A stretch of DNA of 64,000 bases from RPQJ01 sp963778185. Lineage in GTDB: Bacteria > Pseudomonadota > Gammaproteobacteria > Steroidobacterales > Steroidobacteraceae. The stretch is from NCBI GenBank assembly GCA_963778185.1, contig CAVZTF010000004.1, positions 62,001 to 126,000 of the forward strand, written 5' to 3'. Below, one piece after another: positions 17,843 to 25,819 of this stretch. Position 1 is the stretch's first letter, and every line of letters begins with the position of its first letter. A model generated the notes under the pieces. It was not told the DNA's origin. It worked only from the letters and a program-made list of their open reading frames with translations, and did not search any database. The position numbers were made by a program, and so were the translations under genes.

Positions 17843-17851
17843 GGTGCGCAA
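17823..17851 (-). promoter_or_regulatory. Predicted sigma-70 promoter of iclR-thiolase
   Basis: On the minus strand, TTGCGC (17851-17846), 17 bases, then TAATCT (17828-17823). The -35 lies inside the first palindrome. The start point would be only a few bases before the iclR ATG, implying a leaderless or nearly leaderless message, or a different true start or promoter. Confidence 0.35.
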
Positions 17852-17877
17852 TGCGGACACTTGTGCGCTATGCGCAC
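17844..17877. promoter_or_regulatory. Twin 15-bp IclR-type operators
   Basis: Copy 2 (17863-17877) is GTGCGC-TAT-GCGCAC, a perfect 6-bp inverted repeat. Copy 1 (17844-17858) is GTGCGC-AAT-GCGGAC, with one mismatch in the right arm. The copies are 19 bp apart start to start. From memory, the PcaU/PobR/PcaR operator core is GTTCGATAATCGCAC; copy 2 matches 11 of 15 positions. The sites lie between the divergent genes and overlap both predicted promoters. Confidence 0.65.
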
Positions 17878-17913
17878 AGTTGGTCCGGCGGGCGGTGGCA
17901 AACAGGGGATGCC

Positions 17914-19230
17914 GTGAGCACCGAGCGAGAGTCGGTCCTGCACAGCTGGTGCGTGCAGTCCCAGTGGGATGCGCCGACCGTGGTCGGCGGCGCCGGCGCG
18001 CGCCTGCACCTCGAGGACGGGAGATCCATCCTCGACATGAGCAGCCTGGCCGAGTGCAGCAACCTCGGTCACCAGCACCCGCGCGTGGTTGCTGCCATCC
18101 GCGAGCAGGCCGCGCGGCTCTGTTTCGTCACCAACGCCTGGGGTGCCGCGCCTCGCGCCGAGCTCGCGAGCCGGCTGCTCGACCTCTCCGGTTTCGACGG
18201 TGGACGCGTGTTCTTCACGCTCGGCGGCGCCGACGCCAACGAGAACGCGGTCAAGATTGCCCGGCAGGCGATGGGCAAGCCGCGCGGTGCGGTCATCGCG
18301 CGCGACCGCTCGTATCACGGCGCGACGCACCTCGCGATGGCGCTGTCGGGCGACGTCCGCACGCGCAGCCAGGTCGACCCTGACGCCTTCGGCGTCAGCC
18401 ACGTCGCGCCGCCCGATGCCTATCGCTGCCCCTACGGCAGCGATGACGAGGCCGAATGCGGCGAGCGTGCCGCGCGCGCCGTGGCGGAGCGTATCGACCA
18501 GCTCGGCGCGGCGGACGTGGCCGCCGTGGTCATCGAGCCCGATGCGGGCACCAATGGCATCGTCGCGCCCGACACCTACTGGCCGGCCCTGCGCCGCGCG
18601 ACGGCCGCGCGGGGCGTCGCGCTGATCGCCGACGAGGTGATGAGCGCCTTCGGCCGTTGCGGCGAATGGTTCGCGTGGCAGCGCCACGGCGAGGCCGGCC
18701 GCCCCGACATGATGACGCTCGCGAAGGGACTGACAGGCGCCGCCGTTCCGCTCGGCGCCGTTGTTCTCTCGCGGAACATCGCCGGGCGCATCGAGCACCA
18801 CATGCTCTACACGGGCCTCACGTACTGCGGCCATCCGCTCTCCTGCGCCGCCGGCGTGGCCGCGCTCGCCGCCTACGAGGACGAGCGGCTCATCGAACGA
18901 TCCCGAACGCTGGGCGCGCACCTCAAGGCAGCGCTCGACCGCCTGGCCACGCGCCACCCGGTCATCGGCGACGTCCGCGGCGGACACGGGCTGTTCGCGG
19001 TGCTCGAACTGGTGAGCGACCGAGCGGCGCGGACGCCACTTGCGCCCTGGCCGGAGACCCCAGCGGCCTTGCGGTCCCTCGTGGAAGCCGCCATGGCCGA
19101 AGGCGTCTCGTTCGGCACCCGCGGCAACCTGATCCTGCTCGCCCCGCCACTCGTGATCGAGGAGCGCGATCTCGACGGGGCGATCACACTGCTCGACCGC
19201 CTGCTCGCGCAGTTCTTCCCCGCTCACTGA
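17914..19230 (+). CDS. Class III PLP-dependent aminotransferase
   Basis: 438 residues from GTG at 17914, which is preceded by AGGGG at a good distance. Fold-type I, class III. Seen: GRSILDMSSLAECSNLGHQHP, FTLGGADANENAVKIAR, the PLP-phosphate region RDRSYHGATH, ADEVMSAFGR with the PLP-pyridine Asp (about D240), and TLAKGLTGAAVPLGAV with the Schiff-base lysine (about K271). Members transfer amino groups from omega-amino acids or polyamines to pyruvate or 2-oxoglutarate. It is first in the operon; the following aldehyde dehydrogenase (18-bp gap) would oxidise the semialdehyde it makes. Substrate unknown. Confidence 0.87.
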   Translation: MSTERESVLHSWCVQSQWDAPTVVGGAGARLHLEDGRSILDMSSLAECSNLGHQHPRVVAAIREQAARLCFVTNAWGAAPRAELASRLLDLSGFDGGRVFFTLGGADANENAVKIARQAMGKPRGAVIARDRSYHGATHLAMALSGDVRTRSQVDPDAFGVSHVAPPDAYRCPYGSDDEAECGERAARAVAERIDQLGAADVAAVVIEPDAGTNGIVAPDTYWPALRRATAARGVALIADEVMSAFGRCGEWFAWQRHGEAGRPDMMTLAKGLTGAAVPLGAVVLSRNIAGRIEHHMLYTGLTYCGHPLSCAAGVAALAAYEDERLIERSRTLGAHLKAALDRLATRHPVIGDVRGGHGLFAVLELVSDRAARTPLAPWPETPAALRSLVEAAMAEGVSFGTRGNLILLAPPLVIEERDLDGAITLLDRLLAQFFPAH

Positions 19231-19248
19231 ACGCACCGGACCGACGCC

Positions 19249-20817
19249 ATGAGCTTTCGCCTCACCTACGCGACGATGTTCAATCCCCCGGAGGTCCTGC
19301 ACGAGCGCTTCGATGCGGCCCTGCAGACGGTGAGCGCCGGGCTCGGGGCTCGTCACGGGCTGCACCTGGACGGACGCGACGTCGAGGCCACCGCGCACGC
19401 GGCCCGGTACAGCCCGATCGACCTCGACCGGCGACTCGGCGAGTTCGCGATTGCGGGCCGCAAGGACGTCGACACCGCCATGAACGCGGCGCAGGCCGCC
19501 TTTCCAGGCTGGCGGGCACTGCCGGCCGCCGAGCGCGCACGTTCCATGCGTCGCGTCGCGGAGATCATGGAGGGGCGCGTCTACGAGATCGCGGCGGCGC
19601 TCGCGTTCGAAGTCGGCAAGAACCGCATGGAGGCGCTCGGCGAAGCGCAGGAGACGGTCGACTTCTTCCGTCACTATGCCGACGATTTCGAGTCTCACGC
19701 GGGCTACGAGCACGAACTGCCGAACGACCCGCTGCCCGGAGTCGTCTCGCGGAATCGCAGCGTCATGCGGCCCCACGGTGCGTGGGTCGTGATCGCGCCT
19801 TTCAACTTCCCGCTGGCGCTCGCAGGCGGGCCGGTCGCGGCGGCGCTCGTCACCGGCAACACGGTCGTCGTGAAGGGTGCGAGCGACACCCCGTGGGCGG
19901 GCCGGCTGCTCGCCGACTGCATCCGTGATGCAGGTCTTCCGCCCGGCGTGTTCAATTACCTGTCGGGGTCCGGCCGCGAGGTCGGCGAGGCCCTGGTGTC
20001 GCATCCGCTCACGGCGGGCATCACGTTCACCGGTTCCGCGGCCGTGGGCACGCACCTCCTGCGCCAGATGGTGGGCGGCGCCTATCCGCGCCCATGCATC
20101 GCCGAGATGGGGGGCAAGAACCCGTGCATCGTCACGGCTCGCGCCAACCTCGATCACGCGGCAGCCGGGATCGTGCGCTCGGCCTACGGCATGGGCGGAC
20201 AGAAGTGTTCCGCCCTGTCGCGGGTCTACGTCGAGGCGGGCGTGGCCGAAGCACTGGTCGAGCGGCTCGAGCGGCAGGTCGCCGCCATCCGCATCGGCGA
20301 CCCGTGCCTGCGCGAGCACTGGCTGGGCCCCGTCGTGAACGAGGTCGCCTACGGGAACTACGCGCGCTACGTGGACGAGCTGCGCGCCGGCGGCGCCCGC
20401 CTGGTCACCGGCGGGCGGCAGCTTCGCGAAGGCCCATTCGCGCGCGGCCACTACGTCGAGCCAGTGCTTGCGGAGGCGCCGCTCGCGCATCGGCTGTGGA
20501 AGCACGAGATGTTCGTTCCCATTTTGATGCTGCACCGCGTGCGCGACCGCGAGGAAGCGATGCGCCTCGCAAACGACAGCGACCTCGGCCTCACCGCCGG
20601 CTTCTACGGTGGCACGGACGAGGTGCCGTGGTTCCACGAGCACATCGAGGCCGGCGTCACCTACGCCAACCGCCCGCAGGGCGCCACGACCGGGGCCTGG
20701 CCGGGCTACCAGCCCTTCGGCGGCTGGAAGGGCTCCGGCTCGACCGGCAAGGCGATCGCGTCGTTCCACTACCTCGCGCTGTACCTGCGCGAGCAGTCGC
20801 GCACCGTCGTGGAGTGA
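19249..20817 (+). CDS. Aldehyde dehydrogenase, P5C-dehydrogenase-like
   Basis: 522 residues, slightly longer than ordinary aldehyde dehydrogenases, with an N-terminal extension (residues 1-50) seen in the delta-1-pyrroline-5-carboxylate-dehydrogenase-like group. Catalytic elements: IAPFNFPLA (Asn about 186), FTGSAAVG for NAD(P) binding, general base E286 in EMGGKNP, nucleophile C320 in GGQKCSALS. It should oxidise an aldehyde, most simply the semialdehyde left by the preceding aminotransferase, to a carboxylate. The stop overlaps the CoA-transferase start. True P5C dehydrogenase activity is possible, but the operon favours an omega-semialdehyde. Confidence 0.85.
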   Translation: MSFRLTYATMFNPPEVLHERFDAALQTVSAGLGARHGLHLDGRDVEATAHAARYSPIDLDRRLGEFAIAGRKDVDTAMNAAQAAFPGWRALPAAERARSMRRVAEIMEGRVYEIAAALAFEVGKNRMEALGEAQETVDFFRHYADDFESHAGYEHELPNDPLPGVVSRNRSVMRPHGAWVVIAPFNFPLALAGGPVAAALVTGNTVVVKGASDTPWAGRLLADCIRDAGLPPGVFNYLSGSGREVGEALVSHPLTAGITFTGSAAVGTHLLRQMVGGAYPRPCIAEMGGKNPCIVTARANLDHAAAGIVRSAYGMGGQKCSALSRVYVEAGVAEALVERLERQVAAIRIGDPCLREHWLGPVVNEVAYGNYARYVDELRAGGARLVTGGRQLREGPFARGHYVEPVLAEAPLAHRLWKHEMFVPILMLHRVRDREEAMRLANDSDLGLTAGFYGGTDEVPWFHEHIEAGVTYANRPQGATTGAWPGYQPFGGWKGSGSTGKAIASFHYLALYLREQSRTVVE

Positions 20818-21668
20818 GCGTGGCCGCGATCACCAGTGTCGCGCAGGCCATCGAGGCGCACGTCGCAGACGGCGCCTGCATCGCGCTCGAGGGCTTCACG
20901 CACCTGATCCCGTTCGCCGCCGCGCACGAGATCGTCCGCCAGGGACGCCGCGACCTGCATCTGGTCCGCATGACGCCCGACATCGTCTACGACCAGCTGA
21001 TCGGGGTGGGCTGCGCGCGCCGGCTCACGTTCTCCTGGGGCGGCAATCCGGGCGTGGGCTCGCTGCACCGCCTGCGCGATGCCGTCGAGCGCGCCTGGCC
21101 AGCGCCGCTCGAGCTCGACGAGCATTCCCACGCGGGCATGGCGGCGGCCTATTGCGCCGGCGCGGCCCGACTGCCTTTCGGCGTGCTGCGCGGTTATATC
21201 GGCACCGACCTCGCGGAGGCCAATCCGCGCATCCGCAGCGTCGAGTGCCCCTATACCGGCGAGCGCCTCGCAACCGTGCCCGCCATCAATCCTGACGTCA
21301 CGATACTGCATGCGCAGCGCGCGGATCGGCAGGGCAACGTCGCGTTGCATGGAATCGTGGGCGCGCAACGCGAGGCGGCCCTCGCCGCGCGCGTGCTCGT
21401 CGTCACGGTCGAGGAGATCGTGGACGAGCTGCCACCGGCGATGAACGGTGTCGTCCTGCCACACTGGGTCGTGAGTGCGGTGGCGCATTGTCCGGGAGGC
21501 GCCTATCCCTCGTACGCGCAGGGCCACTACGGCCGCGACAACGCGTTCTACCAGCGCTGGGACGCCATCGCCCGCGACCGACAGGGCTTCCGCAGATGGA
21601 TGGAGCGGCACGTGCTCGGCACACGCGATCACGCCGGCTTCCTGGCCAGCCTGCGGGACGTGGCATGA
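20814..21668 (+). CDS. CoA-transferase subunit A
   Basis: 284 residues from GTG at 20814, overlapping the dehydrogenase stop as GTGA; a GTG two codons later is equally readable. Family I CoA-transferase alpha subunit: ACIALEGFTHLIPFAAAHEI, DIVYDQLIGVGCARRLTFSWGG and NPDVTILHAQRADRQGN. This resembles glutaconate or 3-oxoacid CoA-transferase A subunits. With subunit B, which overlaps it by 4 bp, it should move CoA from succinyl-CoA or acetyl-CoA onto a dicarboxylate. Together with the 3-oxoadipyl-CoA-type thiolase this suggests a C5-C6 dicarboxylate, though other acids are possible. Confidence 0.85.
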   Translation: MSVAAITSVAQAIEAHVADGACIALEGFTHLIPFAAAHEIVRQGRRDLHLVRMTPDIVYDQLIGVGCARRLTFSWGGNPGVGSLHRLRDAVERAWPAPLELDEHSHAGMAAAYCAGAARLPFGVLRGYIGTDLAEANPRIRSVECPYTGERLATVPAINPDVTILHAQRADRQGNVALHGIVGAQREAALAARVLVVTVEEIVDELPPAMNGVVLPHWVVSAVAHCPGGAYPSYAQGHYGRDNAFYQRWDAIARDRQGFRRWMERHVLGTRDHAGFLASLRDVA

Positions 21669-22450
21669 CGGACTGGACGCGCGAGGAGATGATGACGGTC
21701 GCGGCGGCGCGCCTGCTGTGGGACCGTTGCGTCTGCTTCGTCGGCATCGGGTTGCCGAGCGCCGCGTGCAACCTGGCGCGGCTCACGCACGCGCCGCACA
21801 TCGTCCTCATCTACGAATCGGGCACCCTCGGCACGCGGCCGCAGGTGTTGCCGCTCTCGATCGGCGACGGCGAGCTCGCCGACACGGCGGCCTGCGTCGT
21901 GCCGCTGCCGGAGGTGTTCAGCTATTACCTGCAGGCCGGTCGCGTGGACGTCGGTTTCCTCGGTGCTGCGCAGATCGACCGTCACGGCAACCTGAACAGC
22001 ACCGTCGTCGGGCCGTACGCGGCGCCCACGACGCGTCTGCCGGGCGCGGGCGGAGCGCCCGAGATTGCCGCGCACGCGAACAGGACGTTCGTGATGCTGA
22101 AGGCAAGCCCGCGCAGCTTCGTCCCGAAACTCGATTTCCGCACCAGCGCAGGCTTCCTCGATGGACACGGCGCACGCAAGCGCACGCAGGCGCGTGGCGC
22201 CGGACCGTGCGCGGTGATCACCGACTTCGGCATGCTCACGCCCGAGCCGGATACCGATGAACTCGTGCTGAGCGCGCTGTTTGCGGGAACGGCGGAGGCG
22301 GAGGCGCGCGCCGCGGTCGGCTGGCCGCTGCGTGCTGGCACCGCCGTCGCAGCGATCGCGCCGCCGACACCGCAGGAACTCCAGACCCTGCGCGCCCTGC
22401 ACGCGCGCACCCGCGAGGCGCACAGCCGCCCCGTGCACGTTCCCGCCTGA
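21665..22450 (+). CDS. CoA-transferase subunit B
   Basis: 261 residues; ATG overlaps the stop of subunit A (ATGA), the usual translational coupling for a heteromeric enzyme. CVCFVGIGLPSAACNLA is the typical beta-subunit opening. IYESGTLG at 50-57 supplies the likely catalytic glutamate (E51), which forms the glutamyl-CoA intermediate; the ESG form is that of GctB-like proteins, where PcaJ/ScoB have SENG. AAQIDRHGNLNST and ITDFGMLTPEPDT are further family signatures. Length normal. Confidence 0.86.
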   Translation: MTDWTREEMMTVAAARLLWDRCVCFVGIGLPSAACNLARLTHAPHIVLIYESGTLGTRPQVLPLSIGDGELADTAACVVPLPEVFSYYLQAGRVDVGFLGAAQIDRHGNLNSTVVGPYAAPTTRLPGAGGAPEIAAHANRTFVMLKASPRSFVPKLDFRTSAGFLDGHGARKRTQARGAGPCAVITDFGMLTPEPDTDELVLSALFAGTAEAEARAAVGWPLRAGTAVAAIAPPTPQELQTLRALHARTREAHSRPVHVPA

Positions 22451-22457
22451 AGCGGGA
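22441..22457 (+). other. Small hairpin at the end of CoA-transferase B
   Basis: TCCCGC-CTGAA-GCGGGA spans the stop codon of subunit B, 10 bases before the AGGAG ribosome-binding site of the next gene. It has no T tract, so it is more likely an RNA processing or stability element within the operon than a terminator. Confidence 0.3.
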
Positions 22458-22478
22458 GCCAACTACCAGGAGCCCACC

Positions 22479-23813
22479 GTGCGCAACCAGCATATCAAGA
22501 CCGAGCTTCCCGGACCGCGTGCGAGGGCGCTCATCGAGCGGGACGCGAACGTGGTTTCGCCGTCCTACCCGCGCGATTACCCGTTCGCGATGTCGCACGG
22601 CCGGGGCACCGAGGTCTGGGACGTCGACGGCAACCGCTTCCTCGACTTCGCGAGCGGCATCGCCGTGTGCGCCACCGGACACGCGCACCCGGTGGTCGTG
22701 GACGCGGTGAAGCAGGCGGCCGAGCGGTTCCTGCACATCTCGAGCGACTACTGGCACGAGAACATGGTTGCGCTCGCCGAGCGGCTCGCCGCAATCGCGC
22801 CCATGGGTGAGCCCGTGATGAGCTTCCTGTGCCAGTCCGGCACGGAGGCCGTCGAGGGGGCGCTCAAGCTCGCGCGCTACGTCACCGGGCGGCCGCGGTT
22901 CATCGGCTTCCTCGGCGGCTTCCACGGCCGCACCATGGGCTCGCTCTCGTTCACCTCGAGCAAGTACACCCAGCAGAAGGGTTTCGCGCCGACGATGCCC
23001 GGCGTCACGCACGTGCCTTACCCGAACACCTACCGCCCGCTGCTGGCCGGCAACGACCAGGGCAAGGCGGTGCTCGACTACATCCGCATGCTGTTCGAGC
23101 GCAACGTGCCCCCGTCGGAGGTGGCCGCGATCCTCGTCGAGCCGATCCAGGGCGAGGGCGGCTACCTCGTGCCGCCCGACGGGTTCCTCGCGGGCCTGCG
23201 CGCGCTCTGCGACGAGCACGGCATCCTGCTCATCTTCGACGAGGTGCAGTCGGGCGTCGGCCGCACCGGGAAGATGTACGCCTGCGAGCACTGGGGCGTG
23301 CGGCCCGACGTCCTCACCACCGCCAAGGGCCTCGGCTCCGGCCTGCCCATCGGCGCGGTGATCGCAAAGCGTCGCGTGATGGAGCAATGGAAGCGCGGGG
23401 CGCACGGCAACACCTATGGCGGCAACCCGGTCACCTGCGCCGCGGCCATCGCGACGATCGACCTCGTGAAGAGCCAGTTCGCCGCCAACGCGGCCCGGGT
23501 CGGCGCGTACTTCATGGCGCGCCTCGGCGAACTCGCGCGCGACTACCCCTGCATCGGCGAGGTGCGCGGCAAGGGCCTGATGATCGGCATGGAACTCGTC
23601 GTGAACGACGCGGAGCGCACGCCGGCACGGGGCTTGTGCGACGCCGTGGTGACCCGCGCGTACCACAACGGACTGATCCTGCTCAGCTGCGGCACGAGCA
23701 CCGTGCGCTTCATGCCGCCGCTCTCGTTGAGCGAAGCGGAGGTGGACGAGGCGATGGGGCTGCTGCGCTCGAGCCTCGACGAGTCGCTGCAGGGCGAGGG
23801 CGCTCCTCGGTGA
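22479..23813 (+). CDS. Class III aminotransferase, 4-aminobutyrate/acetylornithine type
   Basis: 444 residues from GTG at 22479, which has a strong AGGAG six bases upstream. Class III markers: DFASGIAVCATGHAHP, CQSGTEAVEGALKLAR, FHGRTMGS, EPIQGEGGY, IFDEVQSGVGRTG (Asp about 254), TTAKGLGSGLPIGAV (Schiff-base Lys about 283), NTYGGNPVTCAAA. It resembles GabT-like enzymes more than the first aminotransferase of the operon does, so the pathway has two deamination steps or two substrates. The next gene's GTG overlaps its stop. Confidence 0.88.
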   Translation: MRNQHIKTELPGPRARALIERDANVVSPSYPRDYPFAMSHGRGTEVWDVDGNRFLDFASGIAVCATGHAHPVVVDAVKQAAERFLHISSDYWHENMVALAERLAAIAPMGEPVMSFLCQSGTEAVEGALKLARYVTGRPRFIGFLGGFHGRTMGSLSFTSSKYTQQKGFAPTMPGVTHVPYPNTYRPLLAGNDQGKAVLDYIRMLFERNVPPSEVAAILVEPIQGEGGYLVPPDGFLAGLRALCDEHGILLIFDEVQSGVGRTGKMYACEHWGVRPDVLTTAKGLGSGLPIGAVIAKRRVMEQWKRGAHGNTYGGNPVTCAAAIATIDLVKSQFAANAARVGAYFMARLGELARDYPCIGEVRGKGLMIGMELVVNDAERTPARGLCDAVVTRAYHNGLILLSCGTSTVRFMPPLSLSEAEVDEAMGLLRSSLDESLQGEGAPR

Positions 23814-25819
23814 GGCCGACGGCCGGCCTGCTCGCCCTGTTCCTCGCAGTGCATGCGCAGGCGGAGGCGCCCGACGATCGCATCGGTCCGGCGGATCTCG
23901 CGCGAATTGCCGAGGTGTCGGAGCCCGAGCCCTCGCCGGGAGGCGAATACATCGCCTATACGGTCACCACGGCCAACGTGGAGGCGGACCAGCAGCAATC
24001 CGACCTCTGGCGCGTGAGCCTCGACGGCCGCGACCGCCTGCGGCTCACGCACACCCCCGACGAGGACGAGTGGCGTCCGTCCTGGGCGCCGGACGGGCGC
24101 TCGCTTGCGTTCCTTTCCGATCGCGGCGACGAGGATGCGACGACCCAGGTCTGGCTGATGCCGGCGTCGGGAGGAAAGGCGCGCAGGCTCACGGACTTCC
24201 CGGCGGACGTCGAGGACTATGCGTGGTCGCCGGATGGCAAGCGCCTCGCGATCATCGCTCGCGACCCGGAGCGCCCCGCGGGGACCGCCAAGCCCAGGAA
24301 CCCGCCGCCCATCGTCACCGAGCGCTACTGGTTCAAGGAGGACGAGACGGGCTATCTCGATGCGCGCCGCCAGCATCTCTACCTCTTCGACCTCGCGAGC
24401 GGCCAATCGCAGATCCTGACGCCGGGCCAGCATGACGAGCATCTCCCGGCCTGGTCGCCCGACGGCCGGCACATCGCCTATGTCACGAAGCGCGGCCCGG
24501 ATCCCGATCGCCACCTCAATTTCGACATCTACCTCGTCGAGCCGCGGGCCGGCGCCGAGGAACGCCGGCTCACCCGGTTCCAGGGCGCCGACAACGATCC
24601 GGAGTGGGAGAGCCGCCTCGCCTGGTCGCCGGACGGCCAGCGCATCGCGCACCTGCGGGGCGGCGAGGACAAGTGGATCTACTATGCACCGTTCCAGCTC
24701 GCCGTCACCGAGGTCGCCACCGGCGAGACCACGATTCCCGCGCCGATCGACCGCTGGTTCGGCAAGCCGCGCTGGACCGGGGACGGCCAGGGCGTGTACG
24801 TGCTCATCGAGCGAAGCCGCGTCACGCACCTCTCGCGCGTGTCGCTCCCGGACGGGCGCGTGACGGCGCTCACCTCGGGCCCGCGCGTGGACGTGGATTT
24901 CGCGGTGGTGGGGGACCGCGTGGTCGTGCTCGGCGGCGGCGACGATCGCCCGCCGGAACTCGCGGCGCTCGAGCCCGATGGCCTGCGGGCGCTTGGCGCG
25001 CACAACGAATGGCTGAAGGCGAAGCGGCTGGCCGCGGTCGAGGAGATCACCTTCAAGAGCGCCGACGGGACGGCGATCGACGGATTCCTGGTGAGGCCGC
25101 TCGAGCACGTGCCCGGCCGGCGCTCTCCGGCGATCCTGCGCATCCACGGCGGACCGGTGTCCCAGTTCGCCCACGAGTTCATGGTCGACTGGCAGGCGTA
25201 TGCGGCGAACGGCTACGTGGTCGTCGCCGCGAATCCACGCGGCAGCTCCGGTCGCGGGTTCGACTTCTCACGCGCCATCTACGCCGACTCGGGCAACCAG
25301 GACGTGGCCGACGTGCTGGCGGCCGTGGATCACGCGGTGGCGCTCGGTATCGCAGACCCGGAGCGGCTGGGCGTCGGCGGCCGCAGCTACGGCGGCATCC
25401 TCACCAACTACGTCATCGCGAGCGACCAGCGCTTCAGGGCGGCCGTGAGCGGCGCGAGCGTGTCGAACGTGCTCGGCTTGTACGGACACGACATGTACAC
25501 GCGGGAGTACGACCTCGAACTCGGCCACCCGTGGCGGGACCGCGAGCCCTGGGACCGGGTCAGTTACCCGTTCCTGCACGCCGATCGCATCCGGACGCCG
25601 ACGCTGTTCTATTGCGCGGAAAAGGACTTCAACGTGCCCTGCCTCGGTTCCGAGCAGATGTACCAGGCGTTGCGGACGCAGGGCGTGCCGACTCGGCTCG
25701 TGATCTACCCGGGCGAGAACCACGGGCTCGAGGTGCCGAGCTACCTGCGCGACCGTCTCGAGCGACTGATCGACTGGTACGACGGGCTCCTCAAGCCCCT
25801 GGGCATGCCGCCTCAGTGA
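23810..25819 (+). CDS. Exported S9 family prolyl-oligopeptidase-like peptidase
   Basis: 669 residues from GTG at 23810, overlapping the aminotransferase stop (GTGA). Signal peptide: MRPTAGLLALFLAVHAQAEA. An N-terminal beta-propeller (about 20-400) has repeated WSPDG/WAPDG blades, as in TolB/DPP IV-like proteins. The C-terminal alpha/beta-hydrolase carries Ser526 in GGRSYGG, Asp606 in AEKDFNVP and His638 in GENHGLEVP, a complete triad. It should cleave short peptides, often after Pro or Ala, in the periplasm. The overlap ties its expression to the amino-acid catabolic operon. Confidence 0.9.
   Translation: MRPTAGLLALFLAVHAQAEAPDDRIGPADLARIAEVSEPEPSPGGEYIAYTVTTANVEADQQQSDLWRVSLDGRDRLRLTHTPDEDEWRPSWAPDGRSLAFLSDRGDEDATTQVWLMPASGGKARRLTDFPADVEDYAWSPDGKRLAIIARDPERPAGTAKPRNPPPIVTERYWFKEDETGYLDARRQHLYLFDLASGQSQILTPGQHDEHLPAWSPDGRHIAYVTKRGPDPDRHLNFDIYLVEPRAGAEERRLTRFQGADNDPEWESRLAWSPDGQRIAHLRGGEDKWIYYAPFQLAVTEVATGETTIPAPIDRWFGKPRWTGDGQGVYVLIERSRVTHLSRVSLPDGRVTALTSGPRVDVDFAVVGDRVVVLGGGDDRPPELAALEPDGLRALGAHNEWLKAKRLAAVEEITFKSADGTAIDGFLVRPLEHVPGRRSPAILRIHGGPVSQFAHEFMVDWQAYAANGYVVVAANPRGSSGRGFDFSRAIYADSGNQDVADVLAAVDHAVALGIADPERLGVGGRSYGGILTNYVIASDQRFRAAVSGASVSNVLGLYGHDMYTREYDLELGHPWRDREPWDRVSYPFLHADRIRTPTLFYCAEKDFNVPCLGSEQMYQALRTQGVPTRLVIYPGENHGLEVPSYLRDRLERLIDWYDGLLKPLGMPPQ

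Noticed and set aside
17830..20769. 979-codon minus-strand open frame opposite the aminotransferase and aldehyde dehydrogenase
   Set aside because: It runs antisense to two enzymes with intact catalytic residues and has no domain signature.
15790..22450. Classical pca beta-ketoadipate pathway
   Set aside because: Only the thiolase and a CoA-transferase would fit; protocatechuate dioxygenase, cycloisomerase, decarboxylase and enol-lactonase are absent, while two aminotransferases and an aldehyde dehydrogenase are present.
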